From positions 186,001 to 250,000 of the forward strand of contig JAUXPH010000040.1 of NCBI GenBank assembly GCA_030683995.1: DNA of 64,000 nt. The letters run 5' to 3'. Every line of letters starts with the position of its first letter. Position 1 is the first letter of the stretch. Under the pieces are notes generated by a model. That model searched no databases, was not told the DNA's origin, and saw only the letters and a list, made by a program, of their open reading frames with translations. Origin of the DNA: Lutibacter sp. (lineage in GTDB: Bacteria > Bacteroidota > Bacteroidia > Flavobacteriales > Flavobacteriaceae). Of this stretch, positions 43,934 to 53,394 are shown one piece after another. The translations under genes were made by a program, and so were the position numbers.

Positions 43934-44770
43934 ATGCACAAACAAATTACAAGCGTTCAAAATTCGTACATCAAAGAATTGGTTCAGCTTAAAGAAAAAT
44001 CTCGTTTACGAAAGCAAACACAAACATTTTTAATTGAAGGTTTGCGTGAAATTGCATTGGCTATTCAAGGAAATTATGTAATTCAAACCTTTTTGGCCGC
44101 CACTTCAATTGTTCAGGAAAGCGAAATTGAAAAACTTATGAATGCTGCGGATTATCCAATTGAAGTGATAGAAATTTCAAATGATGTTTACCAAAAATTG
44201 GCTTTGCGCGAATCTACTGAAGGAATTTTGGCAGTGGCAAAAAGCAAGGATTTATCATTGAAATCAATAAAATTTAAGAATAAAAATCCTTTAATTTTGG
44301 TTGTTGAAGCGCCTGAAAAACCTGGAAATATTGGGGCGCTCTTGAGAACTGCAGATGCGGCCGGATTGGATGCGGTGCTGATTGCCAATCCGAAAACAGA
44401 TCTATACAATCCGAATATTATTCGATCAAGCATTGGCTGTATTTTTACAACACAAATAGCGACCGGCACAACATCAGAAATTATTTCATTTTTAAAGGAA
44501 CATAATATCAATTTGTACGCAGCGGCATTAACGGCATCTGTGGAATATCAAACCATAGATTACAAAAAACCAAGCGCCATCATTGTGGGTACAGAATCAA
44601 CCGGTTTGACCGATGAATGGCTTCAAAACACTTCAAAAAAGATCATTATCCCAATGCGGGGCGCCATAGATTCTATGAATGTTTCCGTAAGTGCCGCAAT
44701 TATACTTTTTGAAGCGGTGCGGCAGAGGCAAATTGATAATTCAGAAAAAAGAACAGAGAATATAGAATAG
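43934..44770 (+). CDS. TrmH/SpoU-family RNA 2'-O-methyltransferase
   Basis: SPOUT-fold, SAM-dependent methyltransferase for rRNA or tRNA ribose. N-terminal substrate-binding domain (SVQNSYIKELVQLKEKSRLR, EGLREIALAI) and C-terminal knotted domain with motif 1 EAPEKPGNIGALLRTADAAG, motif 2 IIVGTESTGLTDEW and motif 3 IIPMRGAIDSMNVSVSAAI. 278 residues, similar to TsnR/RlmB-type enzymes; target nucleotide not predictable. A -7-like TATCTTTA is at 43909-43916. An 85-nt gap with a heptamer array separates it from the protease gene. Confidence 0.92.
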   Translation: MHKQITSVQNSYIKELVQLKEKSRLRKQTQTFLIEGLREIALAIQGNYVIQTFLAATSIVQESEIEKLMNAADYPIEVIEISNDVYQKLALRESTEGILAVAKSKDLSLKSIKFKNKNPLILVVEAPEKPGNIGALLRTADAAGLDAVLIANPKTDLYNPNIIRSSIGCIFTTQIATGTTSEIISFLKEHNINLYAAALTASVEYQTIDYKKPSAIIVGTESTGLTDEWLQNTSKKIIIPMRGAIDSMNVSVSAAIILFEAVRQRQIDNSEKRTENIE

Positions 44771-44821
44771 AGACAAATAGACTATATTTCAAGAAAAAAA
44801 TAACATTGCCTATGACCTTTC

Positions 44822-44851
44822 AACTTTTAACTTTTAACTTTTAACTTTTTT
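44822..44851 (+). repeat. AACTTTT heptamer array
   Basis: Four consecutive AACTTTT units ending in TTTTTAA immediately before the ATG of the M48 protease gene; nearly identical to the array at 38492-38521. Confidence 0.7.
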
Positions 44852-44855
44852 AAGG

Positions 44856-46088
44856 ATGACTCCGGAAACGCTATTTTATATTTTAATCACCATCATCACT
44901 GTTAAATTTTTATTTGACACTTTTATGGATTCCTTAAATGCAAAACATTTTAACGATGCCATTCCAGCTGAATTGGAAGGAATTTACAATGAAGTCGAAT
45001 ATTTAAAATCACAGGAATACAAGAAAGCAACTTACAAATTTTCAGCAGTTACAAGCATCATTTCCATAATTGCCACACTGTTGTTTTTTATTTTTGAAGG
45101 TTTTGCTTTTGTCGATCAAATTGCACGAAGTTTTTCCGACAATAGCATTGTCATCACGTTAATTTTCTTCGGAATCATTATTTTTGCAAGCGATCTATTT
45201 TCACTGCCATTTTCATATTATGCTACTTTTGTGATTGAAGAAAAATTTGGCTTCAACAAAACCACAAAAAAAACATTTGTGTTCGACAAAATAAAAAGCT
45301 GGTTGATGATGATTTTTCTGGGTGGCGGCGTTTTGGCGCTAATCACTTGGTTTTATCAATTGACTACAACCAATTTTTGGCTGTATGCTTGGGGCTTAAT
45401 GACTTTTATTACCGTTTTTATGAATCTTTTTTATTCAAAATTGATTGTCCCAATTTTTAACAAACAAACGCCATTGGAAAACGGTGAATTAAAAAATGAC
45501 ATTGAAAGTTTTGCAAAAAAAGTGGGGTTTAAGCTCGACAATGTTTTTGTGATTGATGGCTCTAAAAGATCCACAAAAGCAAATGCCTATTTTTCGGGAT
45601 TTGGGAAACAAAAACGCGTTACGCTTTATGATACTTTGATAAACGATTTGGAAACTGATGAAATTGTGGCTGTTTTAGCACACGAAATTGGACATTATAA
45701 GAAAAAACACATCATTTACAACCTGTTTTTTTCCATTTTATCAACCGGATTAACGTTCTATATTTTATCGTTATTGGTTGGAAATATAACCTTGTCACAG
45801 GCTTTGGGAGTTGAAACTGCAAGTTTTCATATTGCGCTTATAGCCATTGGCATTTTATATGTTCCTATTTCTGAAACTACAAGCTTGCTTATGAACGCTT
45901 TATCAAGAAAATTTGAATATCAGGCCGATGATTATGCTAAAGAAAATTTCAATGCAAACGCCATGATTTCAGCCTTAAAAAAATTGTCTAAAAATAGTTT
46001 GAGTAATTTAACGCCACATCATTTATATGTTAAAATTCATTACTCCCACCCCACGCTATTGCAACGTTTCTTAAATTTGAAAAAATAA
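44856..46088 (+). CDS. M48-family membrane metalloprotease (Ste24/CAAX protease 1-like)
   Basis: Inner-membrane zinc protease with several membrane helices (about residues 2-18, 62-85, 98-120, 145-170, 285-305, 325-345). The zinc site is VLAHEIGHYKKKH, with a downstream Glu in FEYQADDYA as third ligand; GSKRSTKANAYFSGFGKQKR and an N-terminal DUF-like segment FYILITIITVKFLFDT match the Ste24p/CAAX group. 410 residues. In bacteria it likely degrades misfolded membrane proteins, not prenylated ones. 44 nt before relA/spoT. Confidence 0.93.
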   Translation: MTPETLFYILITIITVKFLFDTFMDSLNAKHFNDAIPAELEGIYNEVEYLKSQEYKKATYKFSAVTSIISIIATLLFFIFEGFAFVDQIARSFSDNSIVITLIFFGIIIFASDLFSLPFSYYATFVIEEKFGFNKTTKKTFVFDKIKSWLMMIFLGGGVLALITWFYQLTTTNFWLYAWGLMTFITVFMNLFYSKLIVPIFNKQTPLENGELKNDIESFAKKVGFKLDNVFVIDGSKRSTKANAYFSGFGKQKRVTLYDTLINDLETDEIVAVLAHEIGHYKKKHIIYNLFFSILSTGLTFYILSLLVGNITLSQALGVETASFHIALIAIGILYVPISETTSLLMNALSRKFEYQADDYAKENFNANAMISALKKLSKNSLSNLTPHHLYVKIHYSHPTLLQRFLNLKK

Positions 46089-46132
46089 ATGCAAAAAATT
46101 GGTTTATCAGTTATAATCCCTATTTTTAAACG

Positions 46133-48352
46133 ATGACATACAATTTATCCATAGAAGAAGAGAATAAAGAAATTGCAAGGCGCTACAAGGATTTGTTGAA
46201 AGGTGCCTATCAAACTTTTACGGATACCGATAAAAAAGAAATTAGAAAAGCTTTTGAATTAGCATTGGAGGCACATAGCAAACAACGCCGCCTAACTGGA
46301 GAACCCTACATATTTCATCCTATCGCTGTTGCCAAAATAGTTGCCTACGAAATTGGGTTGCACGCCACTTCTATTATCGCTGCTTTATTGCACGATGTTG
46401 TGGAGGACACAACCTATTCTATCACTGATATTGAGAAAATGTTTGGAGAATCTGTTGCAAAAATTGTTTACGGATTGACAAAAATTTCTCACTTAAAAAA
46501 AGACCAGGACGCATCCATACAAGCCGAGAATTTTAGAAAAATGCTCTTGACTTTAAATGATGACGTAAGGGTTATTTTGATAAAAATTGCAGACAGGTTA
46601 CACAATATGAAGACTATGGATGCAATGCCGGCGGACAAACAAGTGAAAATTGCTTCGGAAACCTTGTATATTTATGCACCGCTTGCACACCGATTAGGGC
46701 TTTATAACGTAAAAACAGAATTAGAAAATCTTGGGTTGAAGTATACCGAACCGGAAGTTTATAATGAAATCGAGGACAGGGTTACACAAAGCAAGGAAGA
46801 ACAAGATAAATATATTGAAACATTCTCCAATATTATCAGGGAATCATTAGATAAAGAGGGGTTTAAATATTTCATAAAAGGCCGCAGAAAATCGATTTAT
46901 TCCATTCATAAAAAAATGCTTTCCCAAGGGGTTAATTATGATGAGATTTACGACAAATTTGCCATCAGAATCATCTACAAATCAACGCAAAAAGATGAGA
47001 AATTTGATGCCTGGAAAATATATTCTATTGTAACTGATCATTTTAGACCAAATCCAAGCAGGTTACGCGATTGGATCAGCCAACCAAAATCTACCGGTTA
47101 CGAATCGCTTCATATTACCGTAATGGGTCCGCAGGGAAAATGGGTTGAAGTGCAAATTCGCTCAGAAAGAATGAATGAAATAGCCGAAAAAGGCTATGCT
47201 GCCCATTATAAATATAAAAATGCGAATGAGCGTGAAAGCGGGTTGGAAGACTGGTTGAATAAAATTAAGGAATCTTTTGAAAATGCCAACGGCAGTGCAT
47301 TGGATTTTGTGGAAGATTTTAAATTAAATCTTTATGCCAAAGAAATTTTTGTATTTACGCCAAATGGAGACTTAAAAGCGTTACCTAAAAATGCCACTGC
47401 ATTGGATTTTGCCTTCGCCATTCATACTCAAGTTGGAATGAACTGTAGAGGCGCAAAAGTAAATGGAAAGTTAAAACCGATAAGTCAGGTTTTGCAAAGT
47501 GGCGACCAGGTAGAAATAATTACTTCAAAAAGTCAGAAACCAACTGTAGGATGGCTAGATTTTGTGGTAACTGCCAGAGCGCGAAATCGAATAAAAAACG
47601 CTTTAAAAGAAAGCCAAAAGAAAATAGCCGAAGAAGGAAAAGAGATTTTAACGCGAAAACTCAAACATTTAAAAATTGATCTCAATGAAAAAGTGGTCAA
47701 TGAGCTTGTTACGCATTTTAAACTGAGAACAAGCCAGGATTTATTTTACAGAATGGGTATTGGTTCAATTGACAACCCTATGTTAAAGGAATTCATTCAC
47801 AAACGAAACAATGCTTTTGTAAGTTTCTTTAAAAATAGAATTAAACGCAGCGCAACCAAGCAGGAACTTATTGAAAAAGATGAAATTGTAGACAAGTATG
47901 ATTCTTTGGTCTTCGGTAAAGAAGAAGAACAATTGGATTATAAAATGTCTCCCTGCTGTAACCCAATTCCGGGTGATAAAGTGTTTGGTTTTATCACCAT
48001 AAACGACGGCATTAAAATTCACAAACAAGACTGTCCAAATGCCATCAGTTTACAGGCAAATTATGCTTACAGGGTTTTAAATGCCAAATGGATAGATTCC
48101 ACAAAACAGGAGTTTAAAGCCATCATAAAAATTTACGGGGTTGACCACGTTGGATTGGTGAATGAAATTACCCAAATTATTTCAAATAATATGAACGTAA
48201 ATATTCATAATTTAAATATTTCAGGTGATGATGGACTTTTTGAAGGAAACATTACGGTGAGTGTCAAAAACAGATCACAGCTTCAAAAATTATGTGACAA
48301 CCTTAAAAAAATTGAGGGTATTGATACGGTAGACAGAATTTATAAACATTAA
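46133..48352 (+). CDS. Bifunctional (p)ppGpp synthetase/hydrolase (Rel/SpoT)
   Basis: Makes and degrades the stringent-response alarmones. N-terminal HD hydrolase: RRLTGEPYIFHPIAVAKIVA, ALLHDVVEDTTY (HD plus ED), RLHNMKTM; synthetase: FKYFIKGRRKSIYSIHKKM, YDKFAIRIIY, STGYESLHITV and EVQIRSERMNEIAEKGYAAH; TGS domain: EIFVFTPNGDLKALPKNAT; zinc-finger/CC segment SPCCNPIPGDKVFGF; C-terminal ACT. The hydrolase HD and ED residues are intact, so both activities are expected. 739 residues, standard for Rel. Usually the sole long Rel/SpoT homologue in this phylum. Confidence 0.96.
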   Translation: MTYNLSIEEENKEIARRYKDLLKGAYQTFTDTDKKEIRKAFELALEAHSKQRRLTGEPYIFHPIAVAKIVAYEIGLHATSIIAALLHDVVEDTTYSITDIEKMFGESVAKIVYGLTKISHLKKDQDASIQAENFRKMLLTLNDDVRVILIKIADRLHNMKTMDAMPADKQVKIASETLYIYAPLAHRLGLYNVKTELENLGLKYTEPEVYNEIEDRVTQSKEEQDKYIETFSNIIRESLDKEGFKYFIKGRRKSIYSIHKKMLSQGVNYDEIYDKFAIRIIYKSTQKDEKFDAWKIYSIVTDHFRPNPSRLRDWISQPKSTGYESLHITVMGPQGKWVEVQIRSERMNEIAEKGYAAHYKYKNANERESGLEDWLNKIKESFENANGSALDFVEDFKLNLYAKEIFVFTPNGDLKALPKNATALDFAFAIHTQVGMNCRGAKVNGKLKPISQVLQSGDQVEIITSKSQKPTVGWLDFVVTARARNRIKNALKESQKKIAEEGKEILTRKLKHLKIDLNEKVVNELVTHFKLRTSQDLFYRMGIGSIDNPMLKEFIHKRNNAFVSFFKNRIKRSATKQELIEKDEIVDKYDSLVFGKEEEQLDYKMSPCCNPIPGDKVFGFITINDGIKIHKQDCPNAISLQANYAYRVLNAKWIDSTKQEFKAIIKIYGVDHVGLVNEITQIISNNMNVNIHNLNISGDDGLFEGNITVSVKNRSQLQKLCDNLKKIEGIDTVDRIYKH

Positions 48353-48454
48353 ATTTGTTCACAATTCAAAGTTAATAAATATGCAACTTACCTGTCCCTT
48401 TATTAAAAAAATAGCATTAAATTTGTTCAGTTTTAAAACTCAATTTCGATAATT

Positions 48455-48898
48455 ATGAGTAATGAAGATCAAAAAATTGTAAAGGCTGTTTTTGTAAGTT
48501 TTCTTGAAGCAAACAGTCATAGAAAAACGCCTGAGCGATTTGCTATTTTGCACGAAATCTATAATTTGGACCATCATTTCGATATTGAGTCACTCTATAT
48601 CCAAATGAAAAACAAAAATTATAGGGTGAGCAGAGCCACACTTTACAATACCATTGAATTATTATTGGAATCAGGTTTGGTAAGAAAACACCAGTTTGGC
48701 CAAAATCAGGCATTCTACGAAAAATCATATTTCGACAAACAACACGACCACGTTATTTTAACCGATACCGGTGAAGTCATAGAATTTTGCGATCCACGAG
48801 TTCAAATTATAAAAAAAAACATTGAAGAAACTTTTAATATTGATATTCACAAACATTCACTTTATTTCTACGGAACGAAAAAAACAAACAACAATTAA
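48455..48898 (+). CDS. Fur-family metalloregulator
   Basis: Winged-helix dimeric repressor using Fe, Zn or Mn, or peroxide sensing. N-terminal [41 protein letters not shown]-terminal metal-binding: [20 protein letters not shown], the HDH of the family's regulatory site. The second CxxC pair of zinc-binding Fur proteins is not visible after EFC, so structural zinc may be absent. 147 residues. 102 nt after rel and 15 nt before purA, an arrangement that appears conserved in flavobacteria. Confidence 0.92.
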   Translation: MSNEDQKIVKAVFVSFLEANSHRKTPERFAILHEIYNLDHHFDIESLYIQMKNKNYRVSRATLYNTIELLLESGLVRKHQFGQNQAFYEKSYFDKQHDHVILTDTGEVIEFCDPRVQIIKKNIEETFNIDIHKHSLYFYGTKKTNNN

Positions 48899-48913
48899 TA
48901 TATAATTTAACAA

Positions 48914-50185
48914 ATGGCTGTAAATTTATTACTAGGACTGCAATGGGGAGATGAAGGGAAAGGCAAAATTGTAGACGTCCTCACGTCTAATTACGATATT
49001 ATTGCTCGATTTCAGGGTGGTCCAAACGCAGGGCATACTTTAATATTTGATGGGCATAAACACGTTTTACATACCATTCCTTCTGGTATTTTTCATAAAA
49101 ATGCGATGAATCTTGTAGGAAATGGCGTTGTGATTGATCCCGTAATATTTAAAAAAGAATTAGAAAACTTAGAAAAATTTAATTTAGACATAAAATCTAA
49201 ACTGTTAATCTCCAGAAAAGCACATTTAATTTTACCAACGCATCGTTTATTAGATGCAGCGAGTGAAACTTCAAAAGGAAAAGCTAAAATTGGTTCAACC
49301 TTAAAAGGAATTGGCCCAACTTATATGGATAAAACCGGAAGAAACGGTATGCGCGTTGGCGATTTAGAATTGGAAGACTGGAAAGAAAAATACCATGCAT
49401 TGACAGAGAAACACCTGAATATGCTTGAATTCTTTAAAGTTGAAATTGAATATGATTTACCGGAATTGGAAAAAGAATTTTTTGGAGCCATTGAGGTATT
49501 AAGACAACTTCCTTTTATAGACAGTGAAGAATATTTATACCAAGCCATAAAAAACAATAAAACCATTTTGGCCGAAGGCGCTCAAGGTTCGATGTTAGAT
49601 ATCGATTTTGGAACCTATCCTTTTGTGACATCATCCAACACCACAGCAGCTGGCGCTTGCACAGGTTTAGGCATTGCGCCAAATAAAATTGGCGAAGTTT
49701 TTGGAATATTCAAAGCTTATACCACACGTGTTGGTTCTGGTCCGTTTCCCACCGAATTATTTGATGAAGACGGTGCAACCATGGGAAGAGTTGGACAGGA
49801 ATTTGGCGCCACAACAGGAAGACCGCGCCGTTGCGGCTGGTTGGATTTGGTAGCGTTAAAATATGCGATTCAAATTAGTGGCGTTACCCAATTAATTATG
49901 ATGAAAGGGGATGTACTTTCAGGATTTTCTACACTAAAAGCTTGTACTTCATACAACTATCAAGGAACGGAAATTAGCCACTTGCCTTATAACATTGAAG
50001 AACATAATGTTAAACCTATTTATACCGAATTTAAAGGTTGGAAACAAGATTTAACAGGAATGACAAGCGCAGCATCAATGCCAAAAGAACTGACCGATTA
50101 TATTAAGTTTATTGAAGATTTTGTTGAAGTTCCCATAAAAATTGTTTCTGTGGGTCCGGATAGAAAGCAAACAATTATAAGATAA
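48914..50185 (+). CDS. purA: Adenylosuccinate synthetase
   Basis: GTP-dependent conversion of IMP and aspartate to adenylosuccinate in AMP synthesis. N-terminal GLQWGDEGKGKIVDVL (catalytic Asp and P-loop-like), GGPNAGHTL with the catalytic His, GIGPTYMDKTGRNGMRVGD, EGAQGSMLDIDFGTYPFVTS, and TTGRPRRCGWLDLVALKYA. 423 residues, typical. Follows the Fur-family gene by 15 nt, so co-transcription is likely; a perfect terminator follows. Confidence 0.97.
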   Translation: MAVNLLLGLQWGDEGKGKIVDVLTSNYDIIARFQGGPNAGHTLIFDGHKHVLHTIPSGIFHKNAMNLVGNGVVIDPVIFKKELENLEKFNLDIKSKLLISRKAHLILPTHRLLDAASETSKGKAKIGSTLKGIGPTYMDKTGRNGMRVGDLELEDWKEKYHALTEKHLNMLEFFKVEIEYDLPELEKEFFGAIEVLRQLPFIDSEEYLYQAIKNNKTILAEGAQGSMLDIDFGTYPFVTSSNTTAAGACTGLGIAPNKIGEVFGIFKAYTTRVGSGPFPTELFDEDGATMGRVGQEFGATTGRPRRCGWLDLVALKYAIQISGVTQLIMMKGDVLSGFSTLKACTSYNYQGTEISHLPYNIEEHNVKPIYTEFKGWKQDLTGMTSAASMPKELTDYIKFIEDFVEVPIKIVSVGPDRKQTIIR

Positions 50186-50190
50186 AAACA

Positions 50191-50218
50191 AAAAAGCTTC
50201 AAAATTTGAAGCTTTTTT
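50191..50218 (+). terminator. Terminator of purA
   Basis: AAAAAGCTTCAAA (50191-50203) pairs with TTTGAAGCTTTTT (50205-50217) and ends in a T-run right after the stop codon. Confidence 0.9.
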
Positions 50219-50282
50219 ATTTTAATTGGTTTTAGAAATTACATCCTACTTTTTCATTAGTTTTGTAACAAAATAAATAAGT

Positions 50283-51845
50283 TTGAAAAAATTACTTTAC
50301 GTCGTAATCATATTTGTCAGTATTTCAGGATTTTCCCAAACAAAAAAAATTAAAATCCTTAGCGCAGACAACACATTCGTAAAACCTGAATATCCAGGAG
50401 CAACAATTTCTGTCGGAAATGTTTTTATCGAACACGAAGGCGCAACATTGCGTTGTGACAAAGCCTATATTTATCAAGAAAAAAAGTTGGTAAAAGCGAT
50501 GGGAAACGTTGTCATAAATCAGGGTGACACCATTGTTCAAACCAGCAAATATGCCGATTATGACGCCAATTCAAAAATAGCGACTTCTTGGGGGAATGTA
50601 GTTTTGAAAGATGATATGATGACACTGCAAACGGATACTTTAAAATTTAACAGGGAAACACAGCAACTTTATTACAAAAGTGGCGGAACCATTACCGATG
50701 CAACCAATGTTTTAAAAAGCAGAATTGGCGATTACTATTTACGCACCAAAAAATTTCAGGCATTTACCAATGTCGTGGTTACCAATATAGACAGTAAAGT
50801 GGTTTCAAACCATCTCGATTATTATACCAATACAGGAATTGCCGATTTGCATGGCCCATCAACCATCACAAGCAAGCAAAATTCAATTTATACCGAAAAA
50901 GGACACCATAATTCAAAAACAAATATTTCGCATTTTCTAAAAAATTCTAAGATATTTTATAACGACAGAACCATTGAGGGCGATAGCTTATACTACAATA
51001 AAAACATTGAATTTGCTTCAGCAACCGGCAATATCATTGTGGTGGACACCATCAATAAATCAATTATTAAAGGTGGCTATGCCGAATATTTTAAACTGAA
51101 AGATTCTGTTTTTATCACCAAAAAAGCTGTGGCAATTTCACTCATTGAAAAGGATTCTGTTTTTATTCATGGCGATAAATTAATGGTCACCGGAAAAGTT
51201 GAAGATCGCATCGTGCGGGCTTTTAATCGCGTTAAATTCTTTAAATCCGATTTGCAGGGGAAATGCGATTCTTTAATAACCTTCGAAAAAACAGGTTTAA
51301 CCAAATTGCTTGTAAATCCGGTGATGTGGACGCAAGGAAATCAAATAACAGGAGACACCATTCATTTAATATCGAACCCAAAAACAGAGCAACTCGACTC
51401 CTTAAAAATATTGAACAATGCCTTTATGGTGCAAAAAGATTCTGCAGGATATAGCCAATTGAAAGGTAAAAATATGTACGGGCGATTTGAAAAAAATGCA
51501 CTCAAATCATTGGATGTTGTCGGAAATAGTGAAGTTGTTTTCTATGTTAGAAATGATCTTCAGGAATTGGTGGGAATTACCAGAATGAAAAGCAGCAAAA
51601 ATATTTTTATCACTTTGGCAAATAATGAAATTGAAATCATCGATTTTATTGAAAAACCTGATGGAAAGACCTATCCGCCATCTAAACTCCCTGAAAATGA
51701 AAAACTTTTAAAAGGATTTATTTGGAGGGAAAATGAACGTCCGCTCAACAAAGATGGTATTTTTATTTATGATGATTTAGATGCCAAAAAAATAGAAACT
51801 AAAGTAAAAACAGGAACTACAGCAAAAGAAGTTACTAAAAATTGA
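50283..51845 (+). CDS. OstA/LptA-like periplasmic protein (LPS transport)
   Basis: Predicted part of lipopolysaccharide export to the outer membrane. Start is TTG at 50283, giving the signal peptide KKLLYVVIIFVSISGFSQ. The mature protein has repeated OstA-N beta-jelly-roll units: ISVGNVFIEHEGATLRCDKA, VKAMGNVVINQGDTI, ATSWGNVVLKDDMMTLQTDT, all of the pattern seen in LptA/LptD beta-taco domains. 520 residues, longer than LptA and shorter than LptD, as usual for the Bacteroidetes OstA-like protein. Its stop overlaps the TTG start of the next gene (TTGA), implying translational coupling. Confidence 0.85.
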   Translation: MKKLLYVVIIFVSISGFSQTKKIKILSADNTFVKPEYPGATISVGNVFIEHEGATLRCDKAYIYQEKKLVKAMGNVVINQGDTIVQTSKYADYDANSKIATSWGNVVLKDDMMTLQTDTLKFNRETQQLYYKSGGTITDATNVLKSRIGDYYLRTKKFQAFTNVVVTNIDSKVVSNHLDYYTNTGIADLHGPSTITSKQNSIYTEKGHHNSKTNISHFLKNSKIFYNDRTIEGDSLYYNKNIEFASATGNIIVVDTINKSIIKGGYAEYFKLKDSVFITKKAVAISLIEKDSVFIHGDKLMVTGKVEDRIVRAFNRVKFFKSDLQGKCDSLITFEKTGLTKLLVNPVMWTQGNQITGDTIHLISNPKTEQLDSLKILNNAFMVQKDSAGYSQLKGKNMYGRFEKNALKSLDVVGNSEVVFYVRNDLQELVGITRMKSSKNIFITLANNEIEIIDFIEKPDGKTYPPSKLPENEKLLKGFIWRENERPLNKDGIFIYDDLDAKKIETKVKTGTTAKEVTKN

Positions 51846-53041
51846 AAGAAGAATTTTTCAAATACCAAGCACAAACATCCCCTCACCCATTGGCCATAGA
51901 AATTTCGCACGCCAATGGATGTTATATTTATGGGGCTGACGGCAAAGAATATTTAGATTTTGTGGCCGGAGTTTCTGCAAATACACTGGGACACAATCAC
52001 CAAAAAATTTCACAAGCCATAAAGGATCAGGTCGATAAATACACCCACGTAATGGTTTATGGCGAATTTGTGCAACAGCCCCAAGTTGATTTGTGTAAGT
52101 TATTGGCAGATAATTTACCACAACCCTTAGAAACCGTTTATTTAACAAATTCAGGAACCGAAGCAACAGAAGGAGCTTTGAAATTGGCAAAACGTTTTAC
52201 CGGAAGAAGTGAAATTATTGCGGCAAAACATGGCTATCACGGCAATACGCAAGGCGCTATGAGTGTTTGCGGTGCCGAAGAACAAAACAGTGCTTTCAGG
52301 CCATTAATTCCGGGCATTAAATTTATCACTTTTAACAATCTCACCGATATAAATAAAATTACCAACCGTACAGCAGGCGTTATTTTAGAAACCATCCAAG
52401 GCGGCGCAGGTTTTATTGAATCTCAAAATGATTATTTAAAAAAAGTTAAAGATCGATGTGCTGAAGTTGGCGCTTTGCTCATTTTAGATGAAATTCAATC
52501 GGGAATTGGACGTACGGGAAAACTCTTCGGATTTGAAAATTACAATGTTGTTCCCGATATTATTGTTGCAGGAAAAGGTTTGGGGGGCGGAATGCCTATT
52601 GGCGCGTTTATTTCTTCCTTTCAAATTATGGACTGTTTAAAACAACATCCAAAACTTGGACATATCACCACTTTTGGCGGTCATCCGGTGATCGCTGCTG
52701 CAGCATTGGCCACGCTCAAAGAATTACTTAGTTCAGATTTAATAGCACAAACACTTCAAAAAGAATCTTTATTCAGAAAATTATTGGTTCATCCTTTAAT
52801 TACAGAAATTAGAGGTAGAGGACTTATGCTTGCGCCAATGGTTGAAAGCAGCGAAATGGCCTCTAAAATAATTTTAAAATGTTTAGATAGAGGTTTGATT
52901 ATGTTCTGGCTTTTGTTTGAAGGAAAAGCTTTGAGAATAACGCCGCCGCTTACCATTTCAGAAGATGAAATATACAAAGGCTGCAACATTATTATTGAAG
53001 TTTTAAATGAAACTCTAGCCGAATACCACCAATTAGATTAA
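51842..53041 (+). CDS. Class III PLP aminotransferase
   Basis: Transfers amino groups between omega-amino or acetylornithine-type substrates and 2-oxoglutarate. Motifs: YLDFVAGVSANTLGHNHQK, NSGTEATEGALKLAKRFTGR, KHGYHGNTQGAMSVCG, LDEIQSGIGRTGKLFGFENY and VVPDIIVAGKGLGGGMPIGA with the PLP-binding Lys in AGKG. 399 residues. Start is TTG overlapping the OstA-like stop. It resembles acetylornithine/ornithine aminotransferases but no arginine-biosynthesis neighbours are present, so the substrate stays open. Confidence 0.9.
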   Translation: MKEEFFKYQAQTSPHPLAIEISHANGCYIYGADGKEYLDFVAGVSANTLGHNHQKISQAIKDQVDKYTHVMVYGEFVQQPQVDLCKLLADNLPQPLETVYLTNSGTEATEGALKLAKRFTGRSEIIAAKHGYHGNTQGAMSVCGAEEQNSAFRPLIPGIKFITFNNLTDINKITNRTAGVILETIQGGAGFIESQNDYLKKVKDRCAEVGALLILDEIQSGIGRTGKLFGFENYNVVPDIIVAGKGLGGGMPIGAFISSFQIMDCLKQHPKLGHITTFGGHPVIAAAALATLKELLSSDLIAQTLQKESLFRKLLVHPLITEIRGRGLMLAPMVESSEMASKIILKCLDRGLIMFWLLFEGKALRITPPLTISEDEIYKGCNIIIEVLNETLAEYHQLD

Positions 53042-53097
53042 CCTATCCCCTACTAAACCATTATCATATAGCACATTAGTTAAAATTATGTTAATGC

Positions 53098-53120
53098 AGT
53101 ACTATTTTATACATAGTACT
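53098..53120. promoter_or_regulatory. Palindrome upstream of the 40-residue ORF
   Basis: AGTACTAT (53098-53105) pairs perfectly with ATAGTACT (53113-53120), 62 nt before the small gene's ATG; an operator or a leader hairpin. Confidence 0.45.
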
Positions 53121-53181
53121 GTAACAATATTTGTTTTTATGCGTCTATTAATAAAATAACAACAAATAAAAACTTACTATT

Positions 53182-53304
53182 ATGAAAACTACCGATTTAA
53201 ACCAGTCAGAAAAAAACAAAAAAAATGTTCCTTTTGCGAGCCTTTCATCAACCAAAAGAATACAATGGAATAATTATAGAAGATATGGAATGTTTGTTTC
53301 CTAA
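53182..53304 (+). CDS. Small basic protein, 40 residues, unknown
   Basis: ATG at 53182 opens a 40-codon frame to a TAA at 53302: it starts MKTTDLNQSEKNKKNV and ends RIQWNNYRRYGMFVS. It is basic and polar, without signal or membrane segment, and could be a nucleic-acid- or ribosome-associated peptide; no family is recognised. Support: own upstream palindrome, an isolated position in a 353-nt gap, and a perfect terminator 40 nt after the stop. Chance is possible at this size. Confidence 0.5.
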   Translation: MKTTDLNQSEKNKKNVPFASLSSTKRIQWNNYRRYGMFVS

Positions 53305-53342
53305 ATTTCAAAAAACAAGAGGGATATTTCAATTTCTGAAAT

Positions 53343-53372
53343 AAAAAATGCACCCAATTGAGTGCATTTTTT
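53343..53372. terminator. Bidirectional terminator
   Basis: AAAAAATGCAC (53343-53353) pairs perfectly with GTGCATTTTTT (53362-53372), serving the small plus-strand ORF and the minus-strand prohibitin-like gene. Confidence 0.88.
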
Positions 53373-53394
53373 AATTTGTATTTAAATTGAATAT

